A DNA stretch of 17,046 nt, from contig JAJTTP010000055.1 in assembly GCA_023313575.1 (NCBI GenBank), positions 1 through 17,046 of the forward strand, given 5' to 3'. Positions 5,154 through 14,100 of this stretch are shown piece by piece. The notes beneath the pieces are model-generated. The model was not told the origin of the DNA. It searched no databases and saw only the letters and a list, made by a program, of their open reading frames with translations. The translations under genes and the position numbers were made by a program. The stretch comes from Eutypella sp. D-1. Taxonomy: Eukaryota; Ascomycota; Sordariomycetes; Xylariales; Diatrypaceae. How positions within the stretch are numbered: position 1 is the stretch's first letter; each line of letters starts with the position of its first letter.

Positions 5154-8100
5154 GTCAAACAACCTGGGAATTTGTTAATATTGTGGGGCAAACTGTCAAA
5201 CTCCGGGGAAGTCCTAAAGCTTTTGATATCAAATCTGGAAAAAAATTTCCGTGGTGGATGAGCTAATCACTCATGTATGGTAAAAAGTCAAAAGATGGCT
5301 CACCACTATAAGTGGTACTGGTTTAAGTGCAGTAAATATGAGTTGTATAACTCAAGGGCTGTCGAGGTCGCACCTCGAAAAATGGACAATCGCGGATCTA
5401 AGTCAAATAAAGGTAACGCTTTATTTGTAAAAGAGCAACGAGTAGACGGCAGTTACTTATTAAATATACAGAGATTTAATAAGTTAAGGTGTACTCTAAG
5501 AGGATTCGAAAGAATTATCCTATTTGGAATCCCTTCTATTCAAATTCTAAGTAAACAACTCTATTCAACAACTAATGATTCAAAAAATCTTCAACAAAAA
5601 TTATCTAAAGACAGAGATAGTTTTAGTTTAAACCCTTGATTCGTAACAGGTTTCACAGACGGGGATGGTTCATTTACTGTTTCTGTTACTAAGAAAAAAT
5701 CCGGTACAGGCTGAAAAGTAGTACCCGTGTATACTATAGGGTTAGATCAAAAAGATTTAGATCTTTTAGTACAAATTAAAGCTTTTTTTAAAATAGGTAA
5801 TATCTATACTAGTAAAAGAGGGGTAGTTTACTATACTGTAGGTTCTGTAAAAGATTTAAAAAAGTATATTCTGCCTCATTTCGATAAATATCCTTTAGCT
5901 ACGCTTAAATTAAAAGATTACTTATTATTTAGGGAGATAGTTATTCTTATGGAAAAAGGGGGACATAATTCCTTACCTGGTTTATTAAAAATCTTTTCGT
6001 TAAAAGCTAATTTAAATAAAGGGTTACCGAGTGTAGTAAAAGCGGAATTTCCTTATATTATCCCTGCTATTGCACCAGAATTTCAGATACCTTTTTATTT
6101 TAATCCTAATTGATTCTCAGGATTTATAACTGCAGAAGGATCTTTCTTTATTTCTCTTTATGAAAATGAGAAAAGAAAAGCAGGGTATGCAGTGAGTTTA
6201 ATTTTTTCTTTAAGTCAACATATTAAAGATTTAGAGTTACTAGAAAGGCTCGCTAAATATTTGGGGTGCGGTGTAATCAGGAAAGCCCGTAATCGTGAAT
6301 CAGTTGAATGAGTTATCACTAAGTCTGAGGATATTAACCTAAATTTAATTCCATTCTTAACAAAATATACTCTTTCAGGTGTAAAAGTTTTAGATTTCGA
6401 GAGATTTAAAAAAGCATCTTTTCTAATAGGTAATAAAATGCACTTAACTTCAGAGGGAGTTACATTAATAAAAGCTATTAAAGATGCAATGTATAAAAGG
6501 TAATAATTGTGTTGATATATAGGTTAGTTTAGAATTTGTATGGATAAATCCAGTTTGCCTCGTTAATTTTATTATTTGTAGTTAGCGGTGCAATTTTTTT
6601 AATGTCTACTAATGATTTAGTTTCTATTTTTCTATCAATAGAATTACAAAGTTACGGTTTGTATTTATTAAGTACAATTTATAGGAACTCAGAATTAGCT
6701 ACTACAGGTGGTTTAATCTATTTCTTATTAGGTGCCAAGGGATGTGGGAACTCCTTACTTTTGCGCCAAAAATTACCAAACTCCGGGGACACCTTAAGGT
6801 TTATGATACTAAGCAATACTTTAAAAGGTATTAGTGGATGAACTTATTATTCATGTACAGTAACAACTCATAATATGGAGGAAACAAAAATAGGTTATCG
6901 CGGATCTAAATCAAGTAATGTTATAGCATTATTTGTAAAAGAGCAACGAGTATATGGTGATTTACTCGGCAATGTGTCGAGTATAAGATGTACTCTAAAG
7001 GGTTTTGAAAGAAACTATAGAGTCGGAATCCCTCCTAAACAAATAAATCAACAAATAGGAATCGGTACTGCCACTCTACAATCTTTCTATACCTGCGTAG
7101 CCCCTTAGAAAATCATAATTCTCCTATAATGCTAAATCCTTGGTGATTTACAGGATTTATAGACGGGGAAGGTTATTTTTCTGTAGGTATTTCGAAAAAT
7201 AAAGTTGGTTGACAAGTAAAACTTGAATTTGGTATTTCTTTACATACAAAAGACAGAGTTCTTTTAGAACAAATTCAAAGATATTTTTCAGCTGGTAGTA
7301 TTTTTTTCCATCCAACACAAAAAATTCTTCATTATCGTATTCGCGCCTGTCTCTTTTTCCCTTTTCTCTTAACTCGTTGAACTCGTAGAAGAGAAAGGGA
7401 AAAATTTTAAAAGATTTAGAAAAAATTCTTGATCATTTAGATCAATACCCTTTAATTACTCAAAAATTCGCAGATTTCCAACTTTTCAAACAAGCATATA
7501 AGCTAGTTTTAAATAAACAGCATTTAAAATTAGACCTCCTTTTTCCCAAACCCCCGCTGCATCCTTACTGCGGGGGTTTAAGTATTATACAAAATTGAGA
7601 AATTGAATTTAGATTTTAGTTTTTTATTGATTTTTTAGTTTTTTTCTCTTCTACTTGTAGGAGTGAAGAGAAAGGAAAAAACACGGCAGAGCCGAGGGAA
7701 AGAGGCCTTAAAAAAAATTGTAGCAATTAAAGCTTCAATGAACGGAGGTTTATCTAACCAGTTGCAGGCTGTCTTTCCTAATATTATCCCTGTATCTCGA
7801 CCTTTAGTGGTAAATAAACTTATAGGAGAATTGGGTTGATTAATAGGATTTACAGATGCAGTCCTGATCCCCAAGGGATATGGGTGGTTGTTTTTTCGTA
7901 AATACGCTTCGCACAAAAATCTGCAACAACTAAATCAAAGGTAAATATACAATTGGATTTTATTATTTCTCAACGTCTCCCGTATCCCCTCCGGGGATTA
8001 GGGAGTAGAAAGAGATGAACTTTTAACGACGAGTTTAGTTGAGTTTTTTGGTTGCGGTAATACCTATACTGAGGTAACCTTTGTAGATTCCGAGTAACAA

Positions 8101-11100
8101 ATCTTACCGATATTACTACAAAAATTAGACCATTTTTTAAGGATAACCCTCTCTTAGGAGCAAAATTTCAGGATTTTTAAGATTTTTTTATCCCTCCGGG
8201 ATCAGAGTAGCTTAAATTTTAAAAGCCGAGAAACATTTAACTCCTGATCCCCATGGGATATGGAGGGTTAGCTAAGATTTCAGAAATAAAAGCTGAAATG
8301 AATACAGGAAGATATGAATTGTAAGTGTAAATAAAATAAATTCGTTTTTTTTTTATTTTTAGAATCGGACGTTTATTTGCATGGTAAGTTCCTACAGCCT
8401 TGGGTTTAAGTTCGTGTTTTATTCTATTAGGTTCAGCATTATTATACGCAAATTCTGGTACTACTAATATGGATGGTTTATATATAATTACTAGTATAAG
8501 TGATAATATAGATTCCTGGTATAAACCATATTACATAAACCACTCTTTATTAATATTTAGTGTAGGATTTTTATTTAAAGTTTCAGCTGCACCTTTTCAT
8601 TTTTGATCTCCTGACAGAGGGTTTGGGGAATCCTTTATCGTTAGGAGTAAACTACCAAATTCCGGAAATCCCCTAGAACTTATGGTACCAAGATATACTC
8701 GAAAGGGTATAAGTGGACCAACTAATGATTGGTGTACGGTAACAAGCCAAGAGGTGTCTGAAAGGAACGTGGGCTATCGCGGATCTAAGTCAGTAATGTT
8801 AAATAATATTGCTGTAAAAGAGCAACGAGTATACGGTAGTTGATGTGGTAATAGTTTACCACGTTTAAGATGTACTCTAATGGGTTTTTTCCAAAACTGT
8901 CAAGTTAAAATCCCTTCTAATCTAATTATTCAAAGACGACTTTATTCTACTGAATCTAGCCTGAACAATGATGTAAATCAACTACCTCAACTGAATGAAC
9001 CTTGATTTATATCGGGATTTACAGATGCAGAAGGTTGTTTTCTTGTTCTAGTTCGTAAATCACCTAAAAATAAATTAGGGTGGCAGTTTGAGGCTAACTT
9101 TACAATTAATCTACATGTTAGAGATATAGAACTCTTAAAGCTTATCCAAGCTTATTTTGGAGGAGTGGGTAGAATTGGTAAAGAAAGAAATAATTGTTGT
9201 GATTATACAATAGGTTCTTTAAATCAAATACTTACAAAAGTAATTCCTCATTTTGATAAGTATCCCTTAAAAACTCAAAAGTATGCTGATTACTTATTAT
9301 TTAAAGAAGTAGTTATGATGATGCAACGTGGGGAACATTTGACAATTGAAGGTTTACAAAAAATAATAAATATTAGAGCTTCTATTAATAAAGGACTAAG
9401 TCCCTTACTTAAAGAAGCTTTCCCTAATACTGTTGCTACATCAAGACCATCATTACCACTAGATAATACTAAATTACATCCTCAATGAGTATCTGGTTTT
9501 ACTTCTGGTGATGGTTGTTTCAAAGTTAGCATTAGGGAATCTAAATTATGTAAAGCAGGAAGTCGTGTAGTATTACTTTTTATATTAACTCAACATATAA
9601 GAGACGAATTTTTATTAAGAAGTTTGGTGAATTTCTTTGGATGTGGTCAAACTTTTAGTTATAAAGATTATATAGAGTTTAGATGTCAATCATTCAAAAA
9701 CAATTCTGAAAATATTTTACCTTTTTTCTATAAATATCCTATCCTTGGTGTGAGAACACAAGACTTTGAGGATTGAGCTAAAGTAGCGGAAATAATTCGA
9801 ACAAAGGTTCATTTAACTAAGGAAGGTATTGATGAAATTCGTCAAATAAAGGTAGGAATGAATAAAGGTAGATATTTAAAATAAAAATACTAATACAAAC
9901 CCGCGGCCTCCGGTTAAATAAAAAAATCCAAACTAAAATCTAAATCTTCTTAATTGTATTGTTTATATTGTTTAAGATTTTAGTTTGGATTTTTTTTAAA
10001 CCCCTCTGGGGGTCTATATTATTTAATATAAGTATATAATATTACATGTTTATATTGTAATTTTAGACAATATGTTTATTATTGAGTATTTTATATGAAG
10101 TCGTTCTTTTCTTTAATTTGGACGAGAAATTTAGTAACCATGGACGTTTATGACGCAATACCTACTATCGTAACTACGTTTGTAGCTATTTTAGCCAAAA
10201 TTTCTATATTTATCTTATTATTAGAAATAGTATACTTTACAAGCAATTATTTTACTGATTTTAATTGAACCTTTGGTTTATTAATGAGTTCTTTATTATC
10301 ATTAATAATAGGTACAGTAGTAGGTTTAACTCAGTTTAGAATTAAAAGATTATTGGCTTATAGTACCCCTCCCTACCCCCTTTTTTAAATTATTCATTGC
10401 ATTCTAATACTCTGGTAAATTCAAGCGTTGGAATATAATGTATTAAAGAGTTAGATTATTTAGGATTTAATCTTATAATAAACTACCACTTTAGTGAATG
10501 GTAGGTGAGGTGAGTAATTGTGAGCGTAACCGTCAAACTCCGGGGAAATCCTAACATGTCTGATACCAAACTTAAGGACGAAGGTCTTGAGTGGACGGAA
10601 TAATCACCCGTGTAAGGTAATAATTCAGATAATGATCTGAAGATAATATTTTAGTTATTGTAAGAGAAGTGGACTATCGCGGATCTAAATCAGTGGTATG
10701 TTAAAGTAAAACTGTAAAAGAGCAACGAGTAGACGGCGGTTGTTACATGCAAATAGGAGAGCTTGTAATTAAGGTGTACTCTTTGAATAGGTTAGGCCAT
10801 ACCATAACTAATAAGGTTAGTTTAGAGGGTCTGGTAAAAAATTTTTGCTTTGGCCCTGCGAACCCTAATGTATTGATTGCTATTAGCCCTATAACTAATT
10901 TTATAGCCCCATTATCTTCTGGAATTCTTTTAGGTCAAGCAGTTTCGTTAATAGCCAGGCACAAGGTACAGTTTAGCACAACTTCTTACATACACACTTC
11001 AAAGGTAATGAGTCTTAATGAATCTTTTTCAAACAAAAATAAAGACGATACTCAGAAGTTGTCACTTGGCATTCTTTCACCTTGATTTATTTCAGGGTTC

Positions 11101-14100
11101 GCGGATGCTGAAGGTAGTTTTGTGGTTATTGTTAGAAAGAACGATGAGTTTCGTCTAGGTTGACGTGTAGAAACCGTGTTTAGAATAGGACTTCATAAGA
11201 GGGACTTAGCTCTTTTGGAGCAAATACAAGCTTATTTCGGTGGAATAGGAAGTATTGTTAAACAAGGGAAAGATGTTGTAGCCTACAGAGTAAGTTCTCA
11301 GAAAGATATTCTGAATTATATCTTGCCCCATTTTGACAAATATCCCCTTATTACGCATAAGAGAGAAGATTATTTATTATGAAAAGAAGTAGTGTTAAAG
11401 ATGAAGGCTGGTCAACATTTACTGACGGAAGGTCTTCAAGATATAGTTAATCTTCGTGCATCTATCAATTTAGGATTGTCAGAAGACTTGAAATTAGCTT
11501 TTCCTAATACTATCTCAGTATCTAGGCCAGTTCTTGAAAAGAAGGACCGTTTAATCCCGCATGCAGAGTGAGTAGCCGGATTTACAACAGGTGTGCGAAG
11601 CGGGTGTTTCTATATCTTAAAGAAACAAGGTCGTAACAAGGTCGGAGTAGGATTCCTCTTAGTATTCCAAATAGCTCAACATCTTCGTGATGAAGAACTA
11701 TTAAGGAGTTTAGTTGATTATTTCTCATGCGGTCAATTTGTTAGCCCTAAACTTAAGGAATGAGGATATTATACTTGTACTAAATTCGGGGATAATTCTA
11801 GAATAGTAGAATTTTTTAGAAAGTATCCTATTTGTGGAGCCAAAGCTAACGATTTTAAGGACTGAGCGATAGCTGCGGATATTATTAAAAATAAAGGTCA
11901 TCTTACAAGTGAAGGTGCAGCCCAAATTAATGAAATTAAAAGGGGTATGAATATTAATAGAACAGAATTTATGAATTCTGAAGGTGTAGTTACTAATGAT
12001 CCTACCGTAGACTAAACGAGATAAAAGAAGAATTTTATAGCAGGTTATGATTATATTATTAGGGTGAGTTGCAAGTTAATACATAATAAGTTATACCTTT
12101 GCTCAACTAGGGTATAACTAGGTTCGTTATTTTATTAGTGTTATCATACCTTTTCAAGATAGTACTATAAGTCATGTAGGTTTTATATTATTAGCGTTAA
12201 GTATTACTAGTATAGAATCTCTTCAGGCTTTTGTGTTCTATTTAATGCAGTATTCAATAAGTAATTTAAATGCATTCATTATATTAGTTACAATAGGATT
12301 CTCTTACTATTTTTATGTAACTGATAATAAAGAACATAAAGAATTATTGGATAAAAATAATTCACCTGCTGGAGGGTCTAGGAAACCTCTGCAATATCGG
12401 GTGTTATGGCCGTGGTTGCTACTTATTGATGTAGCAAATAATATCTTGCAGTGGGTTTTATGATCAAATTCCGGAAAATTTCTAAAGCTTCTGGTACCAA
12501 GCTGCGACCTAAAGTTCGTTAGTGGACCAATTAACTACTGGTGTACGGTAACAAGCCAGAAGATTCTCAAAAGAGAAATGGAATATCGTGGATCTAAATC
12601 AGAGAATTTATCTGTAAAGGAGCAACGGGTAGATGGTCATAGGTGTGTTAATTTAACACATTTAAGGTATACTCTAATGGGTTTCGAGAGAAACTATCAA
12701 ATAAAAATCCTTTCTAACCAAATAAATACATTAAGAAGATCATATACTTCTATATCTAAAAACTTATTATATAATTTATCAAATAATCTAAACCCTTGAT
12801 ATTTAACAGGTTTCTCCGATGCTGAATCTAATTTTACAGTGAGAATAATTAAGAGTAATTCAGTAAAAGTAGGCTGAACAGTACAACTTGTTTTTCAGAT
12901 AGGTTTACACCAAAGAGATTTTAATTTATTAGAAAAAATTAGAACATTTTGAGGTGTAGGAGAAATTTATCATAAAGAGGAATCTTCTAATTATATGGTA
13001 CAATCTTTAAAAGGTTTAAAGGTAATAGTAAATCATTTTGAGAAATATCCTCTTTTAACTAAAAAACTTGAAGATTTTAAGTTATTTTCACAAATAGTTA
13101 CCTTGGTTAATCAAAAAGAACATTTAACTATTTCTGGTTTACATAAAATTATATCTCTTAAAGCCTCTATGAATTTAGGTCTTCCTGAATCATTGAAGAC
13201 TGCTTTCCCTGATATTACTCCGGCTGTAAGATCGATACGTTCTGATGAAGAATTATTAAACTCAAATATTGCTCCTTCTTGAATGGTAGGTTTCACAGAA
13301 GGAGAAGGGTGTTTTAGCATTAGAATCACTAAATCGTCAACAGTAAAGACAGGATGGCAAGTACAACTAAGATATAATATAACTCAGCACTCTATTGATA
13401 AAGTATTTATGAATAGCTTAGTAAAATTTTGGGGCTGCGGTAAAGTATTCTTAAGATTTAGAGAAAATCAAGTTGATTTTCAAATTCTAAAATTGAAAGA
13501 TCTATCTGAGATAGTTATTCCTTTGTTTAAAAATATGCCCTTACAAGGTGCGAAATCTAAGGATTTTTTAGATTTTAGTAAAGCAGTAGATATAATGAAA
13601 GTAAAAGGACATTTAACTAATGAAGGGTTAGAGCAATTGCGTAAATTAAAAGTGGGTATGAATACTGGTAGAGTTGCTTCGCCATAAATATATAATACTA
13701 GGGCGCTAAAAGCTCGGTTTTATTGTTTCATTGTATAATCTTTTGGTAGGCATACTTCTAACGAAGTACAGCACACATCTTTCTTTATGTATTTATTTGT
13801 ATGAAAAAATTTTACCGCCGTGGTACAATTAATTAGCCAGTTAAGAGGATATTTTTATGTTAATCCTATTTTAGCCTTAAGTTTAGCAATTACAATCTTT
13901 TCTTTTGTAGGTGTGAACGAGAATGCCCACAACCATAATAATAGATTAATTCCTAAGATCCCTATATATATAATAAAAATATATAGAGAACTGTAGGTAT
14001 TGGCCGTCGCTCTGTAGGATTAAGGTGGCTGAAACTACTTATATCTATTATTATTAAAAAAAAATATCACCATATGCTGGAAACTTCTTACAATTATACT

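Larger units (their letters stand above)
6875..8324 (+). pseudogene. LAGLIDADG endonuclease of nad2 intron 2, broken by multiple repeat insertions
   Basis: Originally an I-OnuI-type enzyme like its neighbours; the frame is open from exon 2 to a TAG at 7106-7108. The endonuclease continues in another frame with motif 1 [13 protein letters not shown] (7138-7176). Homologous segments, in order, include [51 protein letters not shown], motif 2 start GWLIGFTDA (7834-7860), [19 protein letters not shown] and [15 protein letters not shown] to TAA 8322-8324. They are separated by foreign blocks at about 7342-7405, 7535-7701, 7861-7885, 7905-7914, 7975-8005, 8191-8211 and 8243-8262. Each block is a palindrome or a repeat seen elsewhere in the window. 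Smaller indels also occur (near 7095, and a missing base near 8088). It is non-functional. Confidence 0.88.
6734..8402 (+). mobile_element. nad2 intron 2, group I
   Basis: 1669 bp, phase 0. The core motifs are CCAAACTCCGGGGA (near 6777), GTAACAACTC, ATCGCGGATCTAAATCA (near 6898) and AAAGAGCAACGAGTATATGG (near 6938), matching introns 1, 3, 4 and 5. The intron ends in G at 8402. It is longer than introns 1, 3 and 5 largely because palindromic elements have inserted into its endonuclease gene. Confidence 0.88.
8613..10142 (+). mobile_element. nad2 intron 3, group I
   Basis: 1530 bp, phase 0. Core motifs match the sister introns: CCAAATTCCGGAAATCCCCTA near 8655, GGTAACAAGCC near 8737, ATCGCGGATCTAAGTCA near 8776 and AAAGAGCAACGAGTATACGG near 8817. 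The 3' part hosts a perfect copy of the 95-bp palindromic repeat (9907-10001). The intron ends in G at 10142. Confidence 0.88.
10360..12158 (+). mobile_element. nad2 intron 4, group I
   Basis: 1799 bp, phase 1. Core motifs are TCAAACTCCGGGGAAATCCTAA near 10531, GGTAATAATTC near 10616, ATCGCGGATCTAAATCA near 10676 and AAAGAGCAACGAGTAGACGG near 10717. Unlike introns 1, 2, 3 and 5, the nad2 frame closes soon after the exon (TAA within CCCCCTTTTTTAA). The intron begins with a C-rich block, possibly another inserted element. Confidence 0.86.

Noticed and set aside
7635..7916. Minus-strand open frame of 93 codons
   Set aside because: Antisense to the intron 2 endonuclease pseudogene and its inserted hairpins; all recognisable genes are on the + strand.
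13111..13329. Minus-strand open frames at 13111-13329, 11725-11925, 15228-15428 and 200-385
   Set aside because: All are antisense shadows of endonuclease genes with clear + strand homology.
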